This document shows, piece after piece, positions 7,662 to 15,914 of a stretch of 39,616 bases of DNA (position 1 is its first letter; each line of letters begins with the position of its first letter). A model generated the notes under the pieces. That model did not search any database. It was not told the DNA's origin and saw nothing but the letters and a program-made list of their open reading frames with translations. The position numbers and the translations under genes were made by a program. The stretch is from Candidatus Latescibacterota bacterium (GTDB taxonomy: Bacteria > Latescibacterota > UBA2968 > SICM01). The DNA is taken from contig SICM01000019.1 in assembly GCA_009694805.1 (NCBI GenBank), positions 1 through 39,616 of the forward strand. The letters are read 5' to 3'.

Positions 7662-9731
7662 TTATATTCTCTCCGCGACAAGACTCCCATCGTCGTCCAC
7701 GCGCGCGGACCAGGACGGGGGCAGGACGACGGTGGATTCGCGCTCTTCTATGATCGCCGGACCCCGCAGTTCAAAGCCCGAGCCGAGGGCGTAGCGGTTG
7801 TAGACCGGGCAGGGGACGTACCCCTTCGCCTCGCGGAAACAGACGTTTCGACGGTCTTTGAGGGCCGGCCCGGACGCCGGGGGCGCGGACAGTGCCCGCA
7901 CCTCCGGCCTGGGCCCCGTGGCCCGGAGCCGCCAGTTGACGGCCTCGACGGGGACGCCGGGGCAGGTGCGGCCATAGAGGCGCCGGTAGGCGTCTTCGAA
8001 GGCGGCCCGGAAGGCGGCCTCGAAGTCGGCGGGGAGGTCGCCGGGGGGGATGGGGCAGGTGACCTCCGAGCCCTGGCCGGCGTAGCGAAGGTCCGCGGTC
8101 CGGAGGAAGCGGACCTGGTCCGGGGGAACCCCGGCCTCCCGGAGGGTGGCCGCGCCGGTCTCCTCCATGCCCCGGTAGAGGGAGGCGATCTCTTCGATCC
8201 TCAGCTCGGCCAGCCGGCCCATGTGGGTGTGGACGAAGTCGAAGGCCACGGGGGCCAGGAGGAACCCGAACGACGAGGCCACGCCCGCGCCGACGGGGAA
8301 GACCACGCGCCGGATGTTGAGGCGCTCGGCCACGCCGCAGGCGTGGACCGGCCCGGCCCCGCCGGTGGCCACGAGGGTGTAGGCGCGGATGTCCCGCCCG
8401 CGCTCCACGGCGTGGATGCGGGCCGCGCCGGCCATGCCTTCGTTGACGATCTGGTGGATGCCCCATGCGGCCCGGTCCAGGGAGACGTTCAGGGGTTTGG
8501 CCACGCCCTGCAGGATGGCCTCCCGTGCGCGGGAGACGTCGAGGCCCATGCGGCCGCCCAGGAAGTAGTCGGGGTTCAGGTAGCCCAGGACGAGGTCGGC
8601 GTCCGTGACGGTGGGGGCGTCTCCGCCGAACCCGTAGCAGGCCGGGCCGGGGTGCGCGCCGGCGCTGTCGGGGCCGACCTTCAGGAGGCCCATGCCGTCT
8701 ATGCGGGCGATGCTTCCGCCGCCCGCACCGATCTCGATCATCTCCACCACGGGTACCTTCAGGGGGAGGCCGCTCCCCTTCTTGAACCGGTAGATGCGGG
8801 CGACCTCGGTCTGGCTGACGACCCTGGGTTCCCCGCCGTCGATCAGGGCGGTCTTGGCCGTGGTCCCGCCCATGTCGAAGGTGAGGATGCCCCCGGCCCC
8901 GCTCTTCTGGCCGTAGTGCAGGCCGGCCAGCACGCCCCCGGCCGGGCCGGACTCCACGAGCCGGACGGGGAAGGCGCTGGCGGTCTGGCAGGTGGCCAGG
9001 CCGCCGTCGGACAGGATGACGTAGAGCCGGCCGCCGAGGCCGAGGTCCGAGAGCCGCCCTTCGAGGAGGCTCAGGTAGCGGGAGACGACGGGCTGGACGT
9101 AGGCGTTGGCCGTGGTGGTGGAGGTCCGTTCGTACTCCCGGATCTCCGGCACGACCTCCGAGGAGAGCGAGATGGCCACGTCGGGACAGGTCTCGGCGAT
9201 GCGCGCCTTGATCCGCCGCTCGTGGTCGGGGTTCCGGAAGGCGTGGAGCAGGCAGACGGCCACGGCCTTCACGCCCTCCTGCCTCAGGTGTTCCACGGCC
9301 TTTTGCACGTCCCCTTCGTCGAGGGGGAGGAGGACCCCGCCGAGGGGATCGAGTCGCTCGGTCACTTCCAGGCGGAGATGGCGCGGGACGAGCGGTCTGG
9401 GCAACTCCAGGAAGAGGTCGTAGAGGTCGTAGCGGCCTTCGCGCCCGATCTCCAGGGCGTCCCGGAAGCCCCGCGTGGTGATCAGGCCCGTGGGCGCGCC
9501 CTTGCGCTCGATGATCGTGTTGGACACCAGGGTGGTGCCGTGGATGGCGTTGGTGATCTGGCCCGGGGACACGCCGCTGCCGGCTAGGAGGGCCTGGACG
9601 CCTTCCACCACGGCCTCTGCCGGGTCGCTCTGCTGCGTCAGGACTTTCTCGCGGGTCAACTCGCCGGTCCGCTCGTCCAGCAGGACGAGGTCCGTGAACG
9701 TGCCTCCGATGTCGATGCCGAGACGGTACAA
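7662..9731 (-). CDS. hyuA: Hydantoinase A / oxoprolinase-family alpha subunit (HyuA)
   Basis: About 689 residues. The N-terminus RLGIDIGGTFTDLVLLD is the phosphate-1 loop of the ASKHA ATPase fold, and ILTFDMGGTTAK (about 290) and GGAGPVHACG (about 430) are the other nucleotide-binding blocks of HyuA proteins. It provides the ATP-dependent half of the HyuA-HyuB hydantoin/oxoproline hydrolase. The start is chosen as TTG at 9731 because GGAGG lies 5 bases before it and the resulting protein begins MYRLGIDIGG as in homologues. An ATG at 9743 and a GTG at 9761, inside a palindromic repeat, are alternatives. hyuB follows on the same strand, as expected for a complex. Confidence 0.92.
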   Translation of the reverse strand: MYRLGIDIGGTFTDLVLLDERTGELTREKVLTQQSDPAEAVVEGVQALLAGSGVSPGQITNAIHGTTLVSNTIIERKGAPTGLITTRGFRDALEIGREGRYDLYDLFLELPRPLVPRHLRLEVTERLDPLGGVLLPLDEGDVQKAVEHLRQEGVKAVAVCLLHAFRNPDHERRIKARIAETCPDVAISLSSEVVPEIREYERTSTTTANAYVQPVVSRYLSLLEGRLSDLGLGGRLYVILSDGGLATCQTASAFPVRLVESGPAGGVLAGLHYGQKSGAGGILTFDMGGTTAKTALIDGGEPRVVSQTEVARIYRFKKGSGLPLKVPVVEMIEIGAGGGSIARIDGMGLLKVGPDSAGAHPGPACYGFGGDAPTVTDADLVLGYLNPDYFLGGRMGLDVSRAREAILQGVAKPLNVSLDRAAWGIHQIVNEGMAGAARIHAVERGRDIRAYTLVATGGAGPVHACGVAERLNIRRVVFPVGAGVASSFGFLLAPVAFDFVHTHMGRLAELRIEEIASLYRGMEETGAATLREAGVPPDQVRFLRTADLRYAGQGSEVTCPIPPGDLPADFEAAFRAAFEDAYRRLYGRTCPGVPVEAVNWRLRATGPRPEVRALSAPPASGPALKDRRNVCFREAKGYVPCPVYNRYALGSGFELRGPAIIEERESTVVLPPSWSARVDDDGSLVAERI

Positions 9732-9749
9732 GAGAACCTCCATTGATCG

Positions 9750-9781
9750 AGGTAGGGGCACGGCATGCCGTGCCCCTACCT
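9750..9781. repeat. Perfect 32-bp palindrome (REP-like, core GTAGGGGCACGGC)
   Basis: AGGTAGGGGCACGGCAT and its complement form an uninterrupted palindrome centred on GGCATGCC. It abuts the stop of the TolB-like gene (9780-9782) and precedes hyuA, so it may act as a terminator or mRNA end. Degenerate relatives occur at about 21628-21650 and 39129-39206, showing that it is a dispersed repeat. Confidence 0.7.
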
Positions 9782-11786
9782 ACGGCGCTGGGATCGACCA
9801 GACGCTCTGGGGGGCGATGCGCACGAAGGCGATCCGGCTCCCGTCGGGGAACCAGGCGGGCTCGATATCGTCCTCCGGCCCGGACGTGAGGGGCACTTCC
9901 GGCCCTTCGCCGGAGGCGGGCATCACGCAGATGTCGTCGGTGCCGGCGCGGTCGGACACGAACGCGATCCGCCGGCTGTCCCGCGACCAGGCCGGGTCCC
10001 CCTCCCGGGCGGGGGCCGTGGTCAGGCGGCGTTCCTCGCCGGTCTTCATCTGCGTGAGGTAGATGTCCTGATTGCCGCCCCGTTGAGACTGGTAGGCGAG
10101 CCACCAGCCGTCCGGGGACCAGGCGGGCCGCATGCTCGGTTTGGGCCGTGGGAGGAGGACCACTTTCCCCCCTGGCTCCAGGGCCCAGAGTCCCCAGCCG
10201 CCGTTCAGGTTGGACTCAAAGGCGATCCGGGTATTGTCCGAGAACCAGGTGGGGCGGCCCTTCAGCCCGTCTAAGGAGGTCATCCTCGTGGGGTTCGACC
10301 CGTCCGAGGAGACGGTCCAGATGTCCGTCTGCCGGTCTTTCTCCTCCCGGTTGGAGGCGAAGGCGATCCGCTTTCCGTCCGGGGAGAAACGGGGGTGCGC
10401 GTCGGCGACGGAGGGGTGGGGGAGGAGCAGTCGAGGCGCTCCTCCTGTCGCATCGAGGTTCCAGAGGCCGGGATTCCCGTCCCGGTTGGACTCGAACACG
10501 ATCCGCTTTCCGTCCGGGGAGAAGTCGGGCTTGCGGTCCTCGAAGATGTCGTTCGTCAGGCGCTCGGCGGGCCCTCCGCCGGCCGGAACGGTCCAGAGGT
10601 CGGCGGACCTGGCGCAGAGCAGGAGGCGGTCGCCGGAGGGATGCCAGGATAGGGAGAGGGGCTCCATCAGCCCATGAAAGAGGGTCTGTCCCTTATTATC
10701 ATGTTCGATATCATATCGTCCATATCTTCGACCGAGGCGGCGGAACAGAGTATTAATTACCGTTCCCGTCTCGTACATTATTTTCTCTTTAAGCGTCTTA
10801 TCTTTCTTCTCTTTAGCCTTATCAGCAGGAATCACGGCGATGCTGTTCCACGCCGCGTAGGAGATGAAGGCGATGCGCGTCCCGTCGGGGGACCAGGCCG
10901 GGGGGGCGTCGGCCCCGGCGTTCCGGGTGAGCCGGACCGGGGACCCGCCTGCTGCGGGGATCACACCGATGTCCGCGTAGATGGCCTCCCCTGCTTTATA
11001 GAGGGTCCGGAAGGCGATGCGCCTGCCGTCCGGGGACCAGGCCGGGTCCAGGTCGGCCTCATTGCCCGTGGTCAGGCGGATGATCCGGCCACGCTCCACC
11101 TCCGACAGATAGAGGTCCCAGTTCCCGTCCGGGGACTGGGCCTGATAGACGATCCACCGGCTGTCCGGGGACCAGGCGAGATTGGTGCCGCCCGCGCCGC
11201 TGACTCGCACGACGCGGTCTCCGGCCAGTGTTGTGGCCCAGATCGCCACGGAGTCCCGGCGGTTGGACACAAAGGCGATCCAGCGGCCATCGGGGGACCA
11301 GCGGGGGGCCCGGTCGGCGGCCGGGTCTTGCGTCACCTGCGACGGCGCGCCTCCCTTCGCGGAGATGACCCAGATGTCGCTGTTCCCGGATCGCGTTGAT
11401 TCGAAGGCCAGCCGCGTCCCGTCGGGGGACCAGGCCGGGTTCTGGCCCTCGGTGAGGGGTTTCGGGTCTCCGCCCGACGCCGGGGCGGTCCAGATTTCGT
11501 CTTCGCCCGCTCGTTTGAGCTGAAAGGCGAGGGTCTTGCCGTCGGGCGAGCAGGCGACGTGAAGGGCCGCGTCGGACGCTGAGACCACCTGCCGGATCTG
11601 CTGCGGGGGCGATTTCCGGCTGCACCCGGCCACGACCAGGCTCAGGGCGATCACCGCCAAGATCGCGGAGTACAAGGTTCTCTTGAGGTTCGGATAAATG
11701 GCTTCACCGAAGGGGGTTCTTCGGACTTCTTTTGCGGGAACCGTGGGTGTCACTCTGGGCATGCGGAGGTCGAGAGAGGGCAGCAT
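9780..11786 (-). CDS. TolB-like WD40/PD40 beta-propeller lipoprotein
   Basis: 668 residues dominated by PD40-type repeats: blocks such as PAWSPDGTRLAFES, RWSPDGRWIAFVS and RFSPDGKRIAFAS recur about every 40-45 residues, at least ten times, enough for two propeller domains. ALSLVVAGC (Cys55 from the first ATG) is a good lipobox, so the mature protein should be lipid-anchored in the periplasm. The n-region is unusually long from ATG 11786 and the true start is probably further in, before LKRTLYSAIL, but no clear ribosome site decides it. The insert near 340-370 is charged and lacks the repeat. It follows the CxxC gene by 12 bases and may be cotranscribed with it. Function is probably binding or scaffolding at the envelope; there is no protease domain. 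Confidence 0.85.
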   Translation of the reverse strand: MLPSLDLRMPRVTPTVPAKEVRRTPFGEAIYPNLKRTLYSAILAVIALSLVVAGCSRKSPPQQIRQVVSASDAALHVACSPDGKTLAFQLKRAGEDEIWTAPASGGDPKPLTEGQNPAWSPDGTRLAFESTRSGNSDIWVISAKGGAPSQVTQDPAADRAPRWSPDGRWIAFVSNRRDSVAIWATTLAGDRVVRVSGAGGTNLAWSPDSRWIVYQAQSPDGNWDLYLSEVERGRIIRLTTGNEADLDPAWSPDGRRIAFRTLYKAGEAIYADIGVIPAAGGSPVRLTRNAGADAPPAWSPDGTRIAFISYAAWNSIAVIPADKAKEKKDKTLKEKIMYETGTVINTLFRRLGRRYGRYDIEHDNKGQTLFHGLMEPLSLSWHPSGDRLLLCARSADLWTVPAGGGPAERLTNDIFEDRKPDFSPDGKRIVFESNRDGNPGLWNLDATGGAPRLLLPHPSVADAHPRFSPDGKRIAFASNREEKDRQTDIWTVSSDGSNPTRMTSLDGLKGRPTWFSDNTRIAFESNLNGGWGLWALEPGGKVVLLPRPKPSMRPAWSPDGWWLAYQSQRGGNQDIYLTQMKTGEERRLTTAPAREGDPAWSRDSRRIAFVSDRAGTDDICVMPASGEGPEVPLTSGPEDDIEPAWFPDGSRIAFVRIAPQSVWSIPAP

Positions 11787-11798
11787 TCGGGATTCGGG

Positions 11799-12032
11799 TC
11801 AAAATGGAAAGGTCTTCAGGATGCGGTCCCGCAGGATGGCCCTTTGTCGCATGACGGCCAGGGCCTCGGAGGAGCGGTGCACGAAACGCGCTCCGCATTG
11901 CGGGCAGAGGGCACACGGCTCTCCGTCCTCCGTTCGGTCGGAAAGCGGTATGTTCAGGTGCTGATGCCTGCAGATGTGGACGACATAGTCGGCATCGGGG
12001 ACGTAGACGGAAGCGCGGTCATTCATGGTCAT
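11799..12032 (-). CDS. Small CxxC protein, translationally coupled to the dockerin/YVTN gene
   Basis: 77 residues with CALCPQCGARF, a CxxC pair that could bind zinc with Cys and His residues nearer the start (HICRHQH). No signal peptide or membrane segment is seen, so it is probably cytoplasmic. The ATG overlaps the stop of the upstream dockerin/YVTN gene as ATGA, which implies coupled translation and a shared transcript. I do not recognise the family. The coding potential is supported by the overlap and the compact metal-site motif rather than by homology. Confidence 0.6.
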   Translation of the reverse strand: MTMNDRASVYVPDADYVVHICRHQHLNIPLSDRTEDGEPCALCPQCGARFVHRSSEALAVMRQRAILRDRILKTFPF

Positions 12033-13312
12033 TTCTCTATATCAGGGCGCCAGGTGCGCTCCCGTTCCATCCATCCTGTCGGGGGCCCGGCGGCCGCGGG
12101 TTTGGTCCTCCGCGAGGCGGGCACATCGGAGAGGGCGGAGCGAAAGGCGAGGTCCATGGGGAAGGCGAACCCCCGTATCCTGCCCAGGACCTTTCGGGTA
12201 GCCAGGTCGACGATATAGATCCCCGCGCCGCCCCCTGTAAAACTGAAGGCGGAGACATAAATCCGACTGCCGTCCGGGGAGACGCACAGAGGCCCGGTGT
12301 TGTCCGCCACATTGATCCGGTCCACGATCAGATTGCGTTCGGGGTCGATGACCACGATCTTTCCGGTCGCAGCCGCGTAGAGCCGCTTGCCGTCCGGGGA
12401 GAAGCCCATGCCATAGACCTCCTCTCCCCCTGTCTGAATCGTCCCCACGATCCGGTTGGTCGTCAGGTCCAGGATGGAGATCCTCCCTCCGATGGAGCTG
12501 TTCAGAAAGCCCCAACGCCCATCCGGAGAGATGACGATCAGACCCGGGGCGGTGTCCAGTTGGAGCGAGTCGCGCACGGTTTTGGTCCGGACGTCGATGA
12601 TCGAGAGGGAGCCGTTTCCGGACCGGGTGTTCACGACGTAGAGCGATCCCCCGTCTGGGGAGACGGCGATCCCGAAAGGCCCCTGTCCCACGGCCACGGT
12701 GTCGGAGACAGCCTTCTTCTCCAGGTCGATGAACAGGACGTTGTTGGCCGCCTCCTGGGTGACGAAGGCCCGGCGGTTGTCGGGGGAGAGGGCGACTTTC
12801 GCGCCGCTGAACAGCGGGAGCGTGTAATCGACGTTGAAATCGTCTCGCAACACCAGAAAGGTGAAGGCGTCGACCACGTAGGTCGTCCGCTGGTCCGAAG
12901 AGACGGCGATGCCCGTGGGTCCCCGGAACGGCATGTAGCTGAGCACCAGGTTGGTGGCGGAGTCCATCACGGAGACGCCGTTGGCGGGGTAGTCGGCCAC
13001 ATAGAGAAACGTCCAGCGAGGCCCTGCCGGGGCCTGAGCCTGGGCATTCGCGCGCACCCCGAAGTTCTGCGCGAAAATGAAAAAGTCGGACTGATCGATC
13101 CGGCCGTCCCCGATGACGTCGAACTTCGCGTCGACCCCGGGCTGTCCCGTAGACTTCCCGAAGTACTCCGTGAAGAGGAAGAAATCGTTGAGATCGACGA
13201 CGCCGTTTCCGTCGAAGTCAGACTTAAGATCACTGCCGAAGGCAGGCGCAACGGCCCAGAGCAGGACCCACAACACCCCGGCCAGCGATGTCTTCCGAAG
13301 CGGCCTTTTCAT
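12029..13312 (-). CDS. Secreted dockerin-like EF-hand and YVTN beta-propeller protein
   Basis: About 427 residues. A Sec signal (MKRPLRKTSLAGVLWVLLW, ending about APAFG) is followed by two EF-hand-type loops, DFDGNGVVDLNDF and DVIGDGRIDQSDF, the dockerin-like calcium-binding pair common in secreted FCB-group proteins. The rest is a YVTN-type propeller with repeats such as VSPDGGSLYVVNTRSGNGS and SPDGKRLYAAATGKI. The start is set at ATG 13312 because AAAGG lies about 6 bases upstream; an upstream start at 13339 would put the signal behind an odd extension. It is coupled by ATGA to the small CxxC gene. It is probably exported, and its dockerin-like part may mediate calcium-dependent binding, but no cohesin partner is seen here. 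Confidence 0.85.
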   Translation of the reverse strand: MKRPLRKTSLAGVLWVLLWAVAPAFGSDLKSDFDGNGVVDLNDFFLFTEYFGKSTGQPGVDAKFDVIGDGRIDQSDFFIFAQNFGVRANAQAQAPAGPRWTFLYVADYPANGVSVMDSATNLVLSYMPFRGPTGIAVSSDQRTTYVVDAFTFLVLRDDFNVDYTLPLFSGAKVALSPDNRRAFVTQEAANNVLFIDLEKKAVSDTVAVGQGPFGIAVSPDGGSLYVVNTRSGNGSLSIIDVRTKTVRDSLQLDTAPGLIVISPDGRWGFLNSSIGGRISILDLTTNRIVGTIQTGGEEVYGMGFSPDGKRLYAAATGKIVVIDPERNLIVDRINVADNTGPLCVSPDGSRIYVSAFSFTGGGAGIYIVDLATRKVLGRIRGFAFPMDLAFRSALSDVPASRRTKPAAAGPPTGWMERERTWRPDIEK

Positions 13313-13319
13313 GTCAAAC

Positions 13320-13400
13320 CTTTTTTGACAGGGATGCACAGGTTATACAGGATGCCGCTGGCTGTTTTTTTCATCCTGTTCATCCTGTGCATCTTCTCAT
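13320..13400. repeat. Inverted repeat array with CATCCTGT units
   Basis: ACAGGGATGCACAGG and TACAGGATG are mirrored after a short T-rich spacer by CATCCTGTTCATCCTGTGCAT, with a 10-base rather than 7-base period. It fills the gap between the GGDEF gene stop and the ribosome site of the dockerin/YVTN gene, and could end the upstream transcript. Confidence 0.65.
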
Positions 13401-13405
13401 TTTTC

Positions 13406-14053
13406 TCACAGCGATTTGACGTCCGCGGTGTTCACCTCGGTTTCGGGATAGACCTCAACCCGGTTTCCGCCCTCTTTTTTGGCCGTGTAGAGGACCTCAT
13501 TCAGCCGCTTGAAGATGATGTCCGTCAACAGGCGGGGGTCCTTGACCTCCGTCCTGCGGACCGAACAGAGCCCAGCGCTCACGGTGATCTGCGACGTCTC
13601 CTCCCCGCAGGGGAAAAGCCTTCCCCGGATCTGCGTGCGCCATTTTCGCGCCCGGTTGGTCGCCTCCTCGAGCTCGGCGTGAATCACGACGGCGAAGTTC
13701 GTGCCGTCGAGGTGCCCCAGTTTCTCGTCCTCGCCCAGGATGGTCTTCAGGTAGTCGGCCAGTCCCTTGATGATCTGGTCTCCGGCGGACCGCCCGTGTT
13801 TCTGGTTGATCTCTCCGAGGTTGTCGGCGGCCATCAGGACAAAGGAGATCGGGTTATCCTCCGACATCGCCCGGCGAAACTCATTCGGGACGATCGCCCG
13901 CAGGAAGGAGATGCGGTTGGGGAGCCCTGTCAGGTCGTCCGTGCCAGCCAGGCGCGCCCATTTCCGGTTCTCCTCCCTCAAGCGCTCGACCTCCTGGCGG
14001 AGCCGGGCGTTCTCCTGCTCCAGGGCGCTGATCCGATCGGGGGCTTCGGCCAT
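13406..14053 (-). CDS. Coiled-coil plus degenerate GGDEF-domain protein
   Basis: 215 residues. Residues 8-33 form a short coiled coil (ALEQENARLRQEVERLREEN), followed by the canonical GGDEF-domain opening TDDLTGLPNR at 38-47. The active-site strand, normally RYGGDEF, reads HLDGTNF at 114-120, so the metal-binding acidic residue and the GG pair are lost. It should not make cyclic di-GMP. The rest of the fold (SAGLCSV, LYTAKKEGGNRV) is well kept, so it is likely a binding or dimerisation module. There are no membrane segments or receiver domain. A GAGG site precedes the ATG. It lies 16 bases after the SpoU methyltransferase gene and is probably in the same operon. Confidence 0.85.
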   Translation of the reverse strand: MAEAPDRISALEQENARLRQEVERLREENRKWARLAGTDDLTGLPNRISFLRAIVPNEFRRAMSEDNPISFVLMAADNLGEINQKHGRSAGDQIIKGLADYLKTILGEDEKLGHLDGTNFAVVIHAELEEATNRARKWRTQIRGRLFPCGEETSQITVSAGLCSVRRTEVKDPRLLTDIIFKRLNEVLYTAKKEGGNRVEVYPETEVNTADVKSL

Positions 14054-14069
14054 GACGCAACAACCTCAT

Positions 14070-14582
14070 CTATGGGGGTTCATGGCTTCGGAGGCGCCTC
14101 AACACCTCGTAGAGGAGGACTCCGCAGGCCACCGAGACATTCAGGGATCGCTTGATTCCGCACATGGGGATATGAACAGAGGCATCGCACGCCGACACCG
14201 TCTCGTCGGCGATGCCGGCCACCTCGTGTCCCACCACCACAGCCACCGGAAACGAATAGGGATAGTCCTGAAAGTCGACGCTTCGATCCGTCCGCTCAAG
14301 GGCCAGGATCTGGACCCCCTCGCGCCGGAGGCCGCAGATCACGGACCGGGTGTCTGCGCAGTACGTCCACGGCACGGCGCGATCCGCTCCCAGGGCCACC
14401 TTTTCGATCTCCCGCCTGGGAGGGGTTCCGGTGAACCCGGTCAGGAAGACCTTCCGCGCTTTCACGCCGTCCGCCGTCCGGAATATGGCTCCCACATTGA
14501 ACAGGGACCGGACGTTCTCAACGATCACATAGATCGGGTTGCGCTCGACGGACCGATCACCCGCCTCCATCCATCTCGTCAT
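14070..14582 (-). CDS. SpoU/TrmH-family RNA 2'-O-methyltransferase
   Basis: 170 residues, a minimal SPOUT methyltransferase. The three family motifs are visible: NVRSLFNVGAIFRTADG near 23-39 (motif 1 with the conserved N and R), VVVGHEVAGI near 112-121 (motif 2) and IPMCGIKRSLNVSVACGV near 138-155 (motif 3, forming the trefoil knot that binds SAM). It should methylate a ribose in tRNA or rRNA; which position cannot be said. The 5' end overlaps the pentapeptide gene by 26 bases, suggesting coupling, with an alternative ATG at 14570. No N-terminal substrate-binding extension is present. Confidence 0.9.
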   Translation of the reverse strand: MTRWMEAGDRSVERNPIYVIVENVRSLFNVGAIFRTADGVKARKVFLTGFTGTPPRREIEKVALGADRAVPWTYCADTRSVICGLRREGVQILALERTDRSVDFQDYPYSFPVAVVVGHEVAGIADETVSACDASVHIPMCGIKRSLNVSVACGVLLYEVLRRLRSHEPP

Positions 14583-15039
14583 CGACGCTCAGATTGTCGA
14601 GGCGGACAGGGCGGCTTCCGCTGAGCCGGGAACCCCGAAAATCGGTCTCCCGCACATCGGCCCCCTCCAGGTCTGCCCCGTCCAGGTTGGCGCGCTGGAG
14701 GTTGGCGCCCTGGAGGTTGGCCAGGCGCAGGTCGGCCTCCTGGAGGTTGGCGGCCTGAAAGTTGGCTCCGACCAGGCATGCGCGCCGCAAATCGGCCTCC
14801 TTGAGGTCCGCCGCTTGAAGGTCGGCCCCGCGCAGGTTAGCCCCGCGCAGGTCGGCCCCCCACAGGTCCGCACACTGGAGGATGGCGCCCTCCAGGCTGG
14901 CCCCGCGCAGGTTGGCATCCTCGAGGTCCAGATAACTCAGGTCAGCGCCTCCCAGAGAGACCTCCTGGAGATTAATCCGGCGGTCGTACTTCCGGGCGGC
15001 CCTGATCTCGCGTATCACTCGATCACGATTCATCATCAT
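14557..15039 (-). CDS. Pentapeptide-repeat protein
   Basis: 160 residues. From about residue 28 the sequence is a run of A(D/N)Lxx pentads (ADLSYLDLEDANLRGASLEG and so on), about 20 units, which fold into a right-handed quadrilateral beta-helix. The first 25 residues (NRDRVIREIRAARKYDRRIN) are a charged helix. No signal peptide. Such proteins are often DNA mimics or scaffolds, but the family gives no specific function. It overlaps the SpoU methyltransferase gene, so the two are likely made together. The start has three ATG codons in a row and no strong ribosome site. Confidence 0.9.
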   Translation of the reverse strand: MMMNRDRVIREIRAARKYDRRINLQEVSLGGADLSYLDLEDANLRGASLEGAILQCADLWGADLRGANLRGADLQAADLKEADLRRACLVGANFQAANLQEADLRLANLQGANLQRANLDGADLEGADVRETDFRGSRLSGSRPVRLDNLSVDDEMDGGG

Positions 15040-15086
15040 ACGTTGTCTGCGTCCAAAGCGTGTTCTTCGGCCAAAGGGGGATGCGG

Positions 15087-15383
15087 TCAGATCGGACTTT
15101 CGGCATCCACCCTCGATTGATCCTCGTCCGAACCCGTCCTCGTCTTGCCGTTGATGCGCTCCTTCAGTCCAGTGGCGACGTGACCGATCCGTCTGCGGGT
15201 CTCACGCCCTGCGTCAGACGCGAGGAGGATACCCAGCACCCCTCCCGCGACCGCTCCGGCGATGAAGCCTGCCCAGAAGAGGTCCTTATGTTCTTCTCTA
15301 CTCCAGATCATGGACGCAACCTCCTCTCCCATTGTTTTTGCCGCGCATCTCACCGCGTCGAGGACTTCTTCAGGTTTTGTCAT
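15087..15383 (-). CDS. Small YtxH-like membrane protein
   Basis: About 98 residues from ATG 15383. A single membrane segment (FWAGFIAGAVAGGVLGILLA) is followed by SDAGRETRRRIGHVATGLKE, the pattern of YtxH / gas-vesicle-protein-like small proteins: a glycine-rich helix, then an amphipathic basic helix. The function of the family is unclear; some members are stress-related. The start overlaps the stop of the upstream membrane-protein gene by 14 bases, so translation is probably coupled. A longer frame starting at 15428 is less likely because it would overlap that gene further. Confidence 0.75.
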   Translation of the reverse strand: MTKPEEVLDAVRCAAKTMGEEVASMIWSREEHKDLFWAGFIAGAVAGGVLGILLASDAGRETRRRIGHVATGLKERINGKTRTGSDEDQSRVDAESPI

Positions 15384-15675
15384 TGTCCGATAACATGCGG
15401 CGCAACACGTTGGCTGCGATCTCCACATCCTTTCCTTGTATGAGGATCTGTTTCTTCCTGCGACTCGCTTCGCTCACGGACGCGGCGCTCGGCGCATCCG
15501 TTCGGGTGGAGGGCGCTCCATCGGTCCCCTGCACCGGGCGGCCCCCCTGCGAAGGCTCGGTTTTCGAGGGGCTCCCCAATCGTTTCATCCACCCTATGAC
15601 GACGACGTAGATGACCAGGAGGAAGACGATGATGCCCAGGGCCATCCCGACCTGTGCGTTGAAGATCGCGTCCAA
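15370..15675 (-). CDS. Small single-pass membrane protein, unknown function
   Basis: 101 residues. MALGIIVFLLVIYVVVIGWM at about 11-30 is one membrane helix. It is followed by a disordered Ser/Pro/Thr-rich linker and a basic C-terminal helix (RRKKQILIQGKDVEIAANVLRRML). The start is a TTG at 15675 with AGGAG about 5-6 bases before it; no ATG with a better site is present. It overlaps the YtxH-like gene, and the two may work as a pair. I do not recognise a family. Confidence 0.6.
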   Translation of the reverse strand: MDAIFNAQVGMALGIIVFLLVIYVVVIGWMKRLGSPSKTEPSQGGRPVQGTDGAPSTRTDAPSAASVSEASRRKKQILIQGKDVEIAANVLRRMLSDNDKT

Positions 15676-15914
15676 ACCATCTCCTTCTTCTCATTCCACG
15701 GGGATGTTCAGATGTACAGAACGGGTGAGGGGTGAGCGGTGAGCGGCAAACGATTCCTCATCCCTCATTCACGACTCATTCCTCGCGGTTTTTTTCTTCC
15801 GATGCCTTCATTTATATACCAAATCTGTTTTCCAAACACAAGTCATTTCTGGATGTGATGAATTTATGTACGCAACCTGCTCCGGGATGTCAAGAAAAAA
15901 TATCGCCACATCCT
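15676..15914. repeat. 239-bp intergenic stretch with inverted heptad array (15719-15800)
   Basis: GGTGAGG, GGTGAGC and GGTGAGC are followed by CTCATCC, CTCATTC and CTCATTC in inverse orientation, the same design as the other heptad arrays with its own unit. The remainder, about 15801-15914, is AT-richer than the genes and has no frame I can support. Promoters for the minus-strand small membrane genes may lie here, but none is clear. Confidence 0.65.
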
